Source: a bacterium BMS3Abin02 (GTDB lineage: Bacteria; Actinomycetota; Acidimicrobiia; Spongiisociales; UBA4744). From it: a stretch of 64,000 bases of DNA. Both the position numbers and the translations under genes were made by a program. Below, one piece after another: positions 16,143-26,982 of this stretch. The stretch lies in assembly GCA_002897675.1 (NCBI GenBank), contig BDSU01000024.1, forward strand, positions 1 to 64,000, written 5' to 3'. Under the pieces are notes generated by a model. It did no database searches. It saw nothing but the letters and a program-made list of their open reading frames with translations, and was not told the DNA's origin. The stretch's first letter is position 1, and every line of letters begins with the position of its first letter.

Positions 16143-17636
16143 ATGAGGCGAACCCGCCTTTTCGCCGTGCTGTTCGTGTTCACACTTGTCGCTGCCGCCT
16201 GTTCCAGTACGGCCCAGACGACGACAACGACCACAACACCGGTACAGACGACGACAACGACGAAAGCCGCCACTACGACAACCGCCACCACGACAACCGC
16301 CACGAAGGTCGCCCAAGGAGATGTCGTCAAAGGCGGCCTCTTGTACGACAAGTGGTGGAAAGTCCTCAGCATCGACGAGCCGACCGGCGACATGCCGCTG
16401 TGGGCAAACCAGTCGACGAACACCCGGTCTGGAGCCGCGACCTGGCGCTGCAAGGAGTGCCACGGCTGGGACTACAAAGGTGCCGACGGGGTCTACGCCT
16501 CCGGTTCCCACGCGACCGGATTCCCCGGAATCTGGGATGCACAGTCCAAATCGTATGACGATCTGAAAACCGTCCTCACGACCGGAGATCACGATTTCTC
16601 CGTCATGGGCGACGCGGCCCTGGAAGACCTGATCACGTTCATCCAACAGGGCCTCGTCGACACATCGAAGTACATCAACGCCGACAAGACCCTCATCGGG
16701 GCCGACCTCGAGCGCGGCGACGAACTCTTCGACGGCACCTGCTCGGCCTGCCACGGTGCGGACGGCACGATGATCAACTTCGGATCCGACGAAGAGCCCG
16801 AGTTCGTGGGTACCGTTGCTTCGGACAACCCATGGGAGGCGCTCCACAAGATTCGCGTCGGCCAGCCGGGCACGCCAATGCCGGCGGCACTGAACAGCGG
16901 ATGGACCCTCCAGGACATGATCGACGTCGTTGCCCATGCCCAGACGCTCCCCACCGAGAAGGGCGGGGAAGACCTGAGTGCAATCTCGTTGGGAGGCCGG
17001 CTCTACGACAAGTGGTTCAAAGTCGTGGGCGTGGACGCGCCCGACGGTGACATGCCGCTGTGGGCAAACCAGTCGACGAACACCCGGTCTGGAGCCGCGA
17101 CCTGGCGCTGCAAGGAGTGCCACGGCTGGGACTACAAGGGTGCCGACGGGGTCTACGCCTCCGGCTCCCACGCGACCGGATTCCCCGGAATCTGGGATGC
17201 ACGAGACTGGACCAGCGAGCAGATCGTCGCCCAACTTTCCGGCAAGAACGACCCGAATCATGACTTCTCGGCCTACCTGGGCCACGACGAGCTGCACGCA
17301 CTCGCCTTGTTCATCACCGACGGCATGTTCGACATGTCGACACTCTTCGATCCCAACACGAAGACACCGACGGCAGGCGACGCCACCGAAGGGGAAGAGC
17401 TCTACGGAACAGGATGTGCGGCGTGTCACGGTGCCGATGGCACGCAGATCAACTTCGGTGACGACGCCGAACCCGAGTATGTGGGGACGGTCATGGTCGA
17501 CAACCCGTGGGAAGGCTCGCACAAGATCATGTTCGGCCAGCCCGGAACCGGTATGCCGACCGGGGTCGAGACCGGCCTGAGCATCGACGAACTGCTCGAC
17601 CTGATCATGTACATGCAGACGTTCCCGACCAGCTAG
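16143..17636 (+). CDS. Tetrahaem c-type cytochrome lipoprotein, internally duplicated
   Basis: A 497-residue protein with a lipoprotein signal ending in LVAAACSS, a Thr-rich linker, then two tandem halves of about 220 residues. Each half has a CKECHGWDYKG haem site and then a CSACHG or CAACHG site, four haems in all. Two 154-base stretches (16389-16542 and 17049-17202) differ at two positions while their flanks have diverged, which points to gene conversion. ATG at 16143 gives a standard signal peptide; ATGs at 16125 and 16128 are in frame. Role unknown; probably a surface electron carrier for the neighbouring complexes. Confidence 0.85.
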   Translation: MRRTRLFAVLFVFTLVAAACSSTAQTTTTTTTPVQTTTTTKAATTTTATTTTATKVAQGDVVKGGLLYDKWWKVLSIDEPTGDMPLWANQSTNTRSGAATWRCKECHGWDYKGADGVYASGSHATGFPGIWDAQSKSYDDLKTVLTTGDHDFSVMGDAALEDLITFIQQGLVDTSKYINADKTLIGADLERGDELFDGTCSACHGADGTMINFGSDEEPEFVGTVASDNPWEALHKIRVGQPGTPMPAALNSGWTLQDMIDVVAHAQTLPTEKGGEDLSAISLGGRLYDKWFKVVGVDAPDGDMPLWANQSTNTRSGAATWRCKECHGWDYKGADGVYASGSHATGFPGIWDARDWTSEQIVAQLSGKNDPNHDFSAYLGHDELHALALFITDGMFDMSTLFDPNTKTPTAGDATEGEELYGTGCAACHGADGTQINFGDDAEPEYVGTVMVDNPWEGSHKIMFGQPGTGMPTGVETGLSIDELLDLIMYMQTFPTS

Positions 17637-17660
17637 ATCTGCCCGCCGACAACGACGATT

Positions 17661-17686
17661 GCGGCCCCCGGCAATCCGGGGGCCGC
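17661..17686 (+). terminator. Hairpin terminator of the tetrahaem cytochrome gene
   Basis: GCGGCCCCCGG and CCGGGGGCCGC form a perfect 11-base stem around a CAAT loop, followed by TGCTTT. It begins 24 bases after the stop codon. Confidence 0.75.
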
Positions 17687-17694
17687 TGCTTTGG

Positions 17695-17700
17695 TAACGT
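17695..17700 (+). promoter_or_regulatory. -10 box of mobA, probably leaderless
   Basis: TAACGT followed by CGCCCC and the ATG; no Shine-Dalgarno is possible in six bases. Confidence 0.4.
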
Positions 17701-17706
17701 CGCCCC

Positions 17707-18279
17707 ATGGCACTCGGAGTCATTCTCGCCGGTGGAGTCTCACGGCGCATGGGAACCGACAAGGCACTCATCGACGTCGCCGGACGACCGATGGTCGAAT
17801 GGGTTGCCGCGGCGCTCTGCCGCGTGGGCGACCCGACGATCGTCGTGGGTCGTGAGAAACTCGGCGGTCTGCGATGTCTGCCGGACACACAGACGAACGT
17901 CCGTGGCCCCCTCGCCGGTCTGGCGACTGCGCTCGGGTCGGCGCACGGCCGGGCCGTCCTCCTGGTCGCCGTCGATCAGCCCTTCCTCCGATCCCGGACG
18001 CTACAGAGGCTGCTCGATCTGGCCTCGAGCGAGGCAGTGGTTCCGATCGACGGCGCCCGGCAAGTGACATGCGCCGTCTATCCGGCCTCCTGGGCAGCCG
18101 AGACGAGTGACGAGATCGACTCCGGAGGCTCGATCCAGTCGCTCCTGGACCGGCTTCCACACCGCCGGGTCGAAGAACCGGAGTGGCGCGCGTGGGGTGA
18201 GGACGGACGCTCTTGGTTCAGCGTCGACACTCTCGCGGCACTGACCGAAGGGTTGACGCGGTACGGTCGGCCCGGATAG
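17707..18279 (+). CDS. mobA: Molybdenum cofactor guanylyltransferase
   Basis: A 190-residue nucleotidyltransferase that joins GMP to molybdopterin, giving the bis-MGD cofactor needed by NarG. The N-terminal signature ILAGGVSRRMGTDKAL binds GTP, and AVDQPFL carries the metal-binding Asp. It faces the broken moaA gene with a nine-base gap between their ends. Its position beside narGHJI is consistent with cofactor supply. Confidence 0.93.
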   Translation: MALGVILAGGVSRRMGTDKALIDVAGRPMVEWVAAALCRVGDPTIVVGREKLGGLRCLPDTQTNVRGPLAGLATALGSAHGRAVLLVAVDQPFLRSRTLQRLLDLASSEAVVPIDGARQVTCAVYPASWAAETSDEIDSGGSIQSLLDRLPHRRVEEPEWRAWGEDGRSWFSVDTLAALTEGLTRYGRPG

Positions 18280-18288
18280 CGGCCGGAA

Positions 18289-19159
18289 TCATCCGCCGAT
18301 GTAGCTCATCTCCACTCTGGGTAGGTCCGCGAGGTCCGCGACGAGCGGAGTTCCGAGTATTGGTCCTCGCGGCCTTCCCAGAGATGCCTGATCCGCACTG
18401 CGATCTCCTCGTCGGATGCGCTCGACCGCAGCGCCGAACGACCTCTCCCGGGTAGTGCGACGCGAGTACTTCGAGGGGATAGACCTCGTTGACCGTCTCG
18501 ATGATCTCGCCGGCGGGCACCACGTCATCGAGACGCCGGCCGTTCGTGCCTCCCACGTCCATGTACTCGATGAAACGCAGAATATGGCCCGTGCCCCGGA
18601 ACTCTCGCACCATGTCGACGATCGTGTGATCGTTGACGCCGCGTTGGATCACGGCGTTGATCTTGACGGGTCCCGGTCCGGCCTCTGCCGCAACGCTGAT
18701 CCCATCCAGAACCCTGGCGACAGGAGAATCGACGTCGTTCATGGCGCGGAACACGGTGTCGTCCAACGAATCGAGACTGACGGATACCCTGTTGAGACCG
18801 GCCGTCTCGAGGGCAGCAGCCCTTCGAACCAAGAGAGGCCCTTTTGTCGTGAGCGCGAGATCATCGATCCCATCGATCGCGCTCAGGCCGACGATGAGGT
18901 GCTCCAGATTCTTGCGCAGCAGCGGTTCACCGCCCGTGATACGAACCTTGCGAACTCCGAGCTCGGCGAAGATCCGCACCAAACGCTCGATCTCCTCGAG
19001 GCTGAGCAGCAGATCCCGGCCGAGAGACTCCCACTCCCGATTGATCTCCTTCGGCATGCAGTATGTGCAACGGAAATTGCAGCGGTCGGTGACCGAGATG
19101 CGCAGATCTCGAAGGGAACGCTCGAACGTGTCCGCCACGGGCGTATGGTCGTCGGTCAT
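18289..19159 (-). pseudogene. moaA: moaA (GTP 3',8-cyclase), frameshifted with internal deletion
   Basis: The N-terminal two thirds is an intact-looking radical SAM enzyme: CNFRCTYC cluster site, ITGGEPLLR, and homology through about residue 235. Then the middle of the C-terminal domain, which should carry the second 4Fe-4S cluster (CxxC...C), is missing. MoaA-like sequence resumes in a second frame (SDEEIAVRIRHLWEGREDQY) and the invariant ending VEMSYIGG appears in a third frame. A direct CGCGGACCT repeat lies at the second shift. Read straight through, the original frame continues to 18218. The ATG lies within a heptamer repeat, so the true start is also uncertain. Decay or an assembly fault are both possible. 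Confidence 0.75.
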
Positions 19160-19188
19160 CGGTCGTCAATCGTCAGTCGTCAATCCAT
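19147..19188. repeat. Heptamer tandem repeat at the moaA start
   Basis: Six consecutive seven-base units of the form RRTCGTC (GGTCGTC, GGTCATC, GGTCGTC, AATCGTC, AGTCGTC, AATCCAT). The annotated moaA ATG lies in the second unit. Confidence 0.7.
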
Positions 19189-19232
19189 GGTCGGACCGAA
19201 GTATGCAGATCCGGTCGGCCGGCGGAAGACCC

Positions 19233-20132
19233 TCAGATCCTGGCAGTCCGTTGGGCCCAGCGCAGACCGAAGATCACGAAGGCCAGTAGGACCAGCCAGG
19301 TACCGCTGGCCACGAGATCCTGCACCAGACGTGGGGCGCCCGAGACTGCGGAGCTCTCCAGCAGCGCCGAGGGCACCCAGACCGTGCCGACTGCGAAGAC
19401 CACGACGATGAGCACACCCCGCACCCAGGCCGAGCCCCAGCTGATCCCCGACAGCCTCGGGACATCTCTCCGGACCCAGACGACGATCTGCCACGGCCGC
19501 ACCAGATACCCGAGCGGCACCGTGATGATGTGCACCAGCCGGGAGAAGGGGAAGAGCGCGAGAAAGACGAAGAACAACACGACGTGCGTCTGTGTGATGA
19601 ACGGCATCGAAGCCAGCAGATCCGCACGGGGCTGAAGCGCCAACAGTGATCGTACATACGGGACCATCACGCCGAGTCCCCACACCGACCCGAATCGGTA
19701 CAGTACCGCGGTCAGGACCCCGGTGAGTACCTGGAGGCCGACGAGAGTCAGCACGATGCCATCCATCAGCGAGGTCACGGCGCGAACTCTGCGCTCCGTC
19801 AAACGTCGATAGCCGAGCACGAGCAGTCCGCCGAGTGCCCAAACGCCGAGAGCGAACCCCGTGATCTCCAGCAGGTAGAGCCGGACCGGAGCCCTGTTCC
19901 AGACGAGGAACGTCTGCGGTATCACCAACGCAACGAGGTGTGCGGTGAGAATGATCACGACTCCCCAGTGAAATGACACCGAACCCCAGAAGAGCTTCTT
20001 GCGCTCCAGCAGTTGGGAAGACAGCGACGACATGGTGAACGGACGGCGAACCGCGCGATAGAACGTCCCGATCACCGCGATGGCGGTCGCCACGTACGGG
20101 AAGATCACGAGCAACAGCGTGTTCCAATTCAT
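19233..20132 (-). CDS. narI: Respiratory nitrate reductase gamma subunit
   Basis: A 299-residue dihaem cytochrome b that oxidises quinol and feeds NarH. About five membrane segments with conserved histidines (SFHWGVVIIL, TAHLVAL, THVVLFF, LVHIITVPLG). At 299 residues it is longer than the usual 225-250; the extra C-terminus is the 63-residue module shared with the monohaem cytochrome c at 15210. The ATG overlaps the narJ stop. Confidence 0.94.
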   Translation of the reverse strand: MNWNTLLLVIFPYVATAIAVIGTFYRAVRRPFTMSSLSSQLLERKKLFWGSVSFHWGVVIILTAHLVALVIPQTFLVWNRAPVRLYLLEITGFALGVWALGGLLVLGYRRLTERRVRAVTSLMDGIVLTLVGLQVLTGVLTAVLYRFGSVWGLGVMVPYVRSLLALQPRADLLASMPFITQTHVVLFFVFLALFPFSRLVHIITVPLGYLVRPWQIVVWVRRDVPRLSGISWGSAWVRGVLIVVVFAVGTVWVPSALLESSAVSGAPRLVQDLVASGTWLVLLAFVIFGLRWAQRTARI

Positions 20133-20631
20133 ACGGCACCTCCAACGGGCATCGATACCGCCCTCGTCGCCTCGAGGAGGAAGCGGTACGGGTTGTCGGG
20201 TTCGGCCTTGGCGAGAGCCTTCGCCATGCGTTCCAGGGCCTTCGGAAAGATCTCGACCAGGCCTGGCAGCGGCTCGGAGGCCTTGGCGAGATACCGCAGC
20301 ACCGGGTCGAGATGATCGGGCAGCTCTCCGAGTGGGTCGATTCCGGCCTCGTTCTCGACGCGCTGCATGTCCGCCAGGAACGCTCCCCGCTGGTAGCTCT
20401 CCTCCCAGATCACGTAGCCGACATACGGAACGAACAATGGCGAAAGGTCCAGTGTCCGGGTGTGCACTTCCTCCCACGCCTCCAAACCCAGAGATCCGAT
20501 CACATCGACGAATCGACGGAAAGGACGCCGGATCGACGAATCCTCGACCGAGTCTGCAGCCGATCTGAGCAACTCGAGACTGCCCGGGCCCGGATAGCGA
20601 AACCCGGCGGCGAGCGCATCCAGGTCGTTCA

Positions 20632-20632
<1 letters not shown>
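20129..20632 (-). CDS. narJ: Nitrate reductase assembly chaperone NarJ
   Basis: A 167-residue member of the NarJ/TorD chaperone family that holds apo-NarG during molybdenum cofactor insertion. FVPYVGYVIWEESYQRGAFL and DHLDPVLRYLA resemble the conserved helices around the NarJ core. The start shares a TGATG junction with narH, and the end overlaps narI. Confidence 0.9.
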
Positions 20633-22146
<1,514 letters not shown>

Positions 22147-22157
22147 GCGATCCCTCC

Positions 22158-25100
22158 TCAGTACTCGGGCCGATCGATCCGGCGCAGGTAGACGAATGTG
22201 TCTCGGTTCACCCCTGTCGGACCCCAGTAGTTGAACGAGTAGGTGAACTGGCCGTATCCGCCGCTCATGAGCACGGGCTTCAACCGTGCTCTCGTCAACG
22301 AGTTGTTCATGCCGGCTCTTCGCTTCCGCAAAGGAGAGATCGGAATACCGACGGTGCGCTCGGTGGCGTGGTAGACGAACACGGTGCCCCGTGGAATGCG
22401 AGAAGACGTCACGCATCGCTGGACGAAGACGCCGTTGTCGTTGAACAGCTCCACCCAGTCGTTGTCGGTGATTCCCAATTCCGCAGCGTCCTTGGCGTTC
22501 AGCCACACCGGGTAGCCGCCGCGAGACAGGGTTTTCATCCGGATGTTCTCCGAGTAGGTCGAGTGGATGCTCCACTTGCCGTGCGGAGTGATGTAGTTGA
22601 AGAGCTTGCCCTGGGCTTCGGCCTTGACCCGCTCGGTCTCCAGCAGCATCGTGTGGTCCGGCCGCGGCTTGAACGTCGGGAGCGACTCACCCCAGGTCAG
22701 GTAGTTCTCATGGTCCAGGTAGAAGTGCTGGCGTCCGGTCAGCGTGCGCCACGGGACACCGCGTTCCACATTCAGCGTGTAGGGACTGTATGCCCTGCCG
22801 TCGTTCACGATTCCGCTCCACGTCGGAGTCGTGAGCACCCTTCGCGGCTGGGCAACGATGTCTGCGAACGTCGTCCGCGTGCTCCGCCGACCGTCGGCGA
22901 GATCGACCAGGTCCAGTCCCGTCTTGGCGCTTTCGGCCTCGAATGCCCGATAGGCGAGCTCGCCGTTCGACGCAGGGTCGAGCTGCAGAATGGCCTCGCA
23001 CACCTGCCGATCGAACTCGAGCGAAGGGTAGGGTCTGCCGTTGAGCGCCTCGATCCCGATGGTTCGAGGCTGGCGCTCGATCAGTTGCTGGTAGAAGTCT
23101 GCGACAGGGAACCTGATCCCGTGCGCGCCGACACCGTTCTTCTCGATTCCCCGTCCGAGCGACACCATCCGTTCGTAGAGGCCGGTGTAGTCGCGCTCAA
23201 TGACCTTGAACTTGGGCATGGTCTTGCCGGGAATCCCCTCGACCTCGCCCTTGGTCCAGTCACGCGTGTCGGTCTGGGCGATCTCGTCCACGGTGTCGTG
23301 CTGCAGCGGCAGCATGACGATGTCCTTCACGGGGCCCGACAGGTGAACCTCCGATAGCTCGGAGATCTTACGGGCGATCGCTTTGTAGATGGCCCAGTCC
23401 GATTTCGACTCCCACGCCGGTGCCACCGCCGCTTGCATCGGGTTGATGAAACTGTGCAGGTCGGTCGTGTTGAGATCATCCTTCTCGTACCAGGTCGCCG
23501 CCGGGAGGACGATGTCCGAGTAGAGGGCGCTCGTGTCCATCCGGAAGTTCAGATCGATGATCAGGTCCATCTTGCCGATCGGCGCTTCGGGTCGGAACGT
23601 AACCTCTTTCACCGAGTCGCCGGCGTGTTCGTCGGCAACTGCGTTCGAGTGCGTGCCGAGATAGTGGCGCAGGAAATACTCATGACCCTTGGCGGAGGTG
23701 CCGATGGCGTTGCCCCGCCAAATGAACCAGGTTCGCGGCCAATTCTCAGGAGCGTCGGGGTCGTCGATGGCGAATCGAACGTCGCCGGACTTGAGGCCCT
23801 CGACGACGAAGTCGATGATCTCGGCGTCGGTGGTAGCCCCCGACGCCTGCGCTCTCCGAGCGAGATCCAGCGAGTTCTCGCTGAACTGTGGAAAGAACGG
23901 CAGCCAGCCCTTGTGAACGGCTCGCACCTGATGATCGATCGTGTGGTCGTCGAGGCCGGCGTTTCCGGGCAGCGTGTCATAGTCGGAGTAGCCCCGCTCG
24001 TATCGCCACTGGTCGCTGTGCACGTAGTGAAACGAAGGCGTGTTCTGGTGACGGGGAGCCATCCCCCAGTCCCCTCCGAAGGCGATCGGAGCCCACGAAG
24101 CATGGGTCACGAGCTTCTCCTGCCCCACGTAGTGCGCCAGACCGCCGCCGTTGACACCGACCGAACCGGTGAGCATCAAGGCGGTGATCCCTGCCCGGTA
24201 CAGCAGGTTGTTGTGATACCAGTGGTTGACGCCGGCACCGATGATGATCAGGTTCTTGCCCTTGGTCTGCTCCCCGTTTGCCAGCCACTCGCGGGCGAAC
24301 CGGATGACGGTGTCACGATGGATACCGGTCTGCGATTCCTGCCACGCAGGGGTGAACGGTGCTTCGACATCGTCGTAGTCGGTCGGGTACGCACCTCCGA
24401 GGCCACGATCCACACCGAATTGGGCCATCATCAGGTCGAAGACGGTGGTGACGGCGACCCGACCCTCTTCGGTCTCGATGTACCGAACGGGCACACCGCG
24501 CGTCCGGGTCGTCCCCTCGGCAAAGTCGTCGAAGGCGACCTGCTCGACGGCGTCGTGACGCTCGACGAAGGTCAGTTCCGGATCGAGCGCCTCGCCGGTG
24601 GCCGCATCCTCCGGTTTGAGATTCCACTTGCCCTTCTCCTTGTCGGCCCACCGGAATCCGATCGTGCCCTTGGGCATACGAGGACGGTTCGACGTCCGGT
24701 CCCACCAGAGCATTTTCCACTCACCATGCTCGGTGCCGGCGTACTCGGCGACACGGCCGGCGCGCAGATACTTCCCTGCCGCCCCACCGGTGATCTCGAC
24801 GAGGAACGGCATGTCGGTGGTTCGCTTCACGTAGCTGGTGAAATACGGGACCTGGCGATCGACATACGCCTCTTTGAGGACGACGTGATCGACGGCCAGC
24901 CAGAAGGCCGTGTCCTGGCCGGGATGGGCCGGGATCCACCAGTCGGCGTACTTGGCGACCTGAGAGAAGTCGGGGCTGAACACGGTGAGTTTCGCGCCGG
25001 CGTGCCGGACCTCGGAGATGAAGTGGCAGTCGGGAGTCCGGGTCATGTTGAGGTTCGAACCCACCACGGCGATGAACCTCGAGTTGTACCAGTCGGCGGA

Positions 25101-25772
25101 TTCGTGCACGTCGGTCTGCTCGCCCCACACTTCGGGAGAGGCCGGCGGCAGGTCGCAGTACCAGTCGTAGAAACTCATGACGACGCCGCCGAACAGGGAG
25201 AGAAACCGGCTCCCCGAGGCGTAGCTGATCTGGGACATGGCAGGGATCGGAGAGAACCCGATGACACGGTCCGGGCCGTGCTTCTTCGCCGTGTGGACCG
25301 ATGATGCAGCAGCGATCTCGAGCGCCTCGTCCCAGCGGATGCGACGGAACCCGCCCTTGCCTCGTGCCTGCTGGATCCGGCTGCGCTTCTCGGGATCGGC
25401 CATGATCCATGCCCATGCATCCACCGGGTCGTTGTGCAGCCGCTTGGCGGCACGCCACAGGTCGATGAGCGCCCCGCGAGCATACGGATACTTGACGCGA
25501 ATCGGGCTGTAGAGATACCAGGAGAAGGAGATCCCCCGTTGGCACCCCCTCGGTTCGTACGGCGGAAGGCCGTCTTCGAGACTCGGATAATCGGTGGCCT
25601 GCAACTCCCAGGTCACGATGCCGTCTTTGACGAACACTTCCCAGGAACAGCTCCCCGTGCAGTTCACCCCGTGGGTGGTGCGCACCCGCTTGTCGTGCTG
25701 GAAGCGGTTTCGGTAGAACTCCTCCCACTTGCGCTCCGCCGGAGCGACCTTCTCTTGCGTCCAATCCTTCAT
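22158..25772 (-). CDS. narG: Respiratory nitrate reductase alpha subunit
   Basis: A 1204-residue bis-MGD molybdoenzyme reducing nitrate to nitrite. The FS0 cluster ligands lie in HGVNCTGSCSW, and the molybdenum ligand Asp in YCDLPPASPEVWG. No Tat signal is present, so the active site should face the cytoplasm as in E. coli NarG; import then depends on the NarK encoded upstream. The ATG overlaps the stop of the preceding dihaem cytochrome c gene. Confidence 0.98.
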   Translation of the reverse strand: MKDWTQEKVAPAERKWEEFYRNRFQHDKRVRTTHGVNCTGSCSWEVFVKDGIVTWELQATDYPSLEDGLPPYEPRGCQRGISFSWYLYSPIRVKYPYARGALIDLWRAAKRLHNDPVDAWAWIMADPEKRSRIQQARGKGGFRRIRWDEALEIAAASSVHTAKKHGPDRVIGFSPIPAMSQISYASGSRFLSLFGGVVMSFYDWYCDLPPASPEVWGEQTDVHESADWYNSRFIAVVGSNLNMTRTPDCHFISEVRHAGAKLTVFSPDFSQVAKYADWWIPAHPGQDTAFWLAVDHVVLKEAYVDRQVPYFTSYVKRTTDMPFLVEITGGAAGKYLRAGRVAEYAGTEHGEWKMLWWDRTSNRPRMPKGTIGFRWADKEKGKWNLKPEDAATGEALDPELTFVERHDAVEQVAFDDFAEGTTRTRGVPVRYIETEEGRVAVTTVFDLMMAQFGVDRGLGGAYPTDYDDVEAPFTPAWQESQTGIHRDTVIRFAREWLANGEQTKGKNLIIIGAGVNHWYHNNLLYRAGITALMLTGSVGVNGGGLAHYVGQEKLVTHASWAPIAFGGDWGMAPRHQNTPSFHYVHSDQWRYERGYSDYDTLPGNAGLDDHTIDHQVRAVHKGWLPFFPQFSENSLDLARRAQASGATTDAEIIDFVVEGLKSGDVRFAIDDPDAPENWPRTWFIWRGNAIGTSAKGHEYFLRHYLGTHSNAVADEHAGDSVKEVTFRPEAPIGKMDLIIDLNFRMDTSALYSDIVLPAATWYEKDDLNTTDLHSFINPMQAAVAPAWESKSDWAIYKAIARKISELSEVHLSGPVKDIVMLPLQHDTVDEIAQTDTRDWTKGEVEGIPGKTMPKFKVIERDYTGLYERMVSLGRGIEKNGVGAHGIRFPVADFYQQLIERQPRTIGIEALNGRPYPSLEFDRQVCEAILQLDPASNGELAYRAFEAESAKTGLDLVDLADGRRSTRTTFADIVAQPRRVLTTPTWSGIVNDGRAYSPYTLNVERGVPWRTLTGRQHFYLDHENYLTWGESLPTFKPRPDHTMLLETERVKAEAQGKLFNYITPHGKWSIHSTYSENIRMKTLSRGGYPVWLNAKDAAELGITDNDWVELFNDNGVFVQRCVTSSRIPRGTVFVYHATERTVGIPISPLRKRRAGMNNSLTRARLKPVLMSGGYGQFTYSFNYWGPTGVNRDTFVYLRRIDRPEY

Positions 25773-26575
25773 CGTCCGCTCCTCAGTCGTTCCACATAAC
25801 TCGTTCGAGATCTCCTGAACAACAGCATCCCCCCGAACAGCACCACCGCGCCGATCACCCCGAGAATCAACAGCAGGTCGACTCCACCCGCCGAAGACTG
25901 TGTCGTCGCGAAGTAGGCGGCGAGGTCGGCCCTCTCCGAGTCGGTGAACGGGTTCGCCCCGAACACCGGCAGCATCGTCGGGGACGGCGGGTTGGCCAGG
26001 ACGGCGAGAACACCGGCGGTGCCTCCGAACCGAGCCGACAGGTCGGTGAGATCCGGCCCCAATGTGCTGCCGCCGAGGTTGTCGCGACCGCCCGCACCGT
26101 GACATGCGATGCACGCCGGTCCGCCTCCGTCCAGCCGCTGCGCACCGATGAAGATCGCCTCGCCGCGCTCGGCGGAGCCGGTCACGGCCGCCGCGGTCGT
26201 CGCGATTGCACCGGCGGTCGTGGTCGTCCCGACCGGCGACCCTTGCAGATCACCCTGCACGTAGCCGATCAGAGCGGTGATCTCCGCATCACTCAACGAG
26301 GCGAACGGGGGCATGACGCCGTCGTATTGAACTCCGAACACCTCGATCGGTCCCGAGAGCCCACCGGTGACCACGGTTCGCACGAACTCGGCGTCCTGAA
26401 CCGCCGGATTGTCGACGAGAGGGGGAAACGATCCCGCGATCCCCTCTCCGGCGGGACCGTGACACGCAGCGCAATTCGTCTGATAGACCGTGGCGCCATC
26501 GGGTTCGGCGGCCGACGCCGCAGGCATGACGGCCATCGTCATGAACAGCGTCACCACAACGAGATAGCGGATCAT
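25769..26575 (-). CDS. Dihaem cytochrome c of the nar operon (NarC-position)
   Basis: A 268-residue protein with an N-terminal signal peptide, a CAACHG and a CIACHG haem domain separated by a Thr/Ala-rich linker, and a C-terminal membrane anchor (LLLILGVIGAVVLFGG). It precedes narG just as narC does in Thermus nar operons, so it may link the nitrate reductase to a periplasmic cytochrome chain; sequence relationship to Thermus NarC was not tested. It overlaps both neighbours. Confidence 0.88.
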   Translation of the reverse strand: MIRYLVVVTLFMTMAVMPAASAAEPDGATVYQTNCAACHGPAGEGIAGSFPPLVDNPAVQDAEFVRTVVTGGLSGPIEVFGVQYDGVMPPFASLSDAEITALIGYVQGDLQGSPVGTTTTAGAIATTAAAVTGSAERGEAIFIGAQRLDGGGPACIACHGAGGRDNLGGSTLGPDLTDLSARFGGTAGVLAVLANPPSPTMLPVFGANPFTDSERADLAAYFATTQSSAGGVDLLLILGVIGAVVLFGGMLLFRRSRTSYVERLRSGR

Positions 26576-26982
26576 GAATGGACTCCTTCCTCGACGTCCG
26601 AGATCTTGGTGTTCGCGAGTTCGGCCAGCAGGGCGTCACGGGCCCGGCACCATGCATCGTGCAAGGCGCAATACTCGGTCACCGGACAGGGGGTACCTCT
26701 CAGCACGCAACTGCCGTCGACGGTCGGGCCCTCGACCGCCTCGATGAGATCCAGCAGCGAGATCTCCGACGTGTCCGTGTCCAGCCGGTAGCCACCCGTG
26801 GGGCCCGGCTCGGAGGCCACCCAGCCCTTCACGACCAGCGGCTTCATCACCTGGGCGATGAACGGAATCGTGGTCCCGATGGTCCCGGCCAGGTCTGCGC
26901 CCTTGACGAGGCCGGCGGCGTGGTCGAGTTCGAATACTGCCTTCAATGCGAGATCGGCTTTCTTGGTGATCTCGAGCCGCAT
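26572..26982 (-). CDS. Rrf2-family Fe-S transcriptional regulator
   Basis: A 136-residue winged-helix regulator starting MRLEITKKADLALKAV, the usual Rrf2 opening. Cysteines at 92, 99 and 105 match the three Fe-S ligands of IscR and NsrR, with a fourth at 112, so it should sense NO, oxygen or Fe-S status. It lies within the narK-narI operon (TAATG junction with narK) and is the obvious candidate to bind the repeats near the narK promoter. NsrR-like function is inference. Confidence 0.9.
   Translation of the reverse strand: MRLEITKKADLALKAVFELDHAAGLVKGADLAGTIGTTIPFIAQVMKPLVVKGWVASEPGPTGGYRLDTDTSEISLLDLIEAVEGPTVDGSCVLRGTPCPVTEYCALHDAWCRARDALLAELANTKISDVEEGVHS

Noticed and set aside
23433-25304. 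623-codon plus-strand frame opposite narG
   Set aside because: Antisense shadow typical of GC-rich DNA; narG is unmistakable on the other strand.
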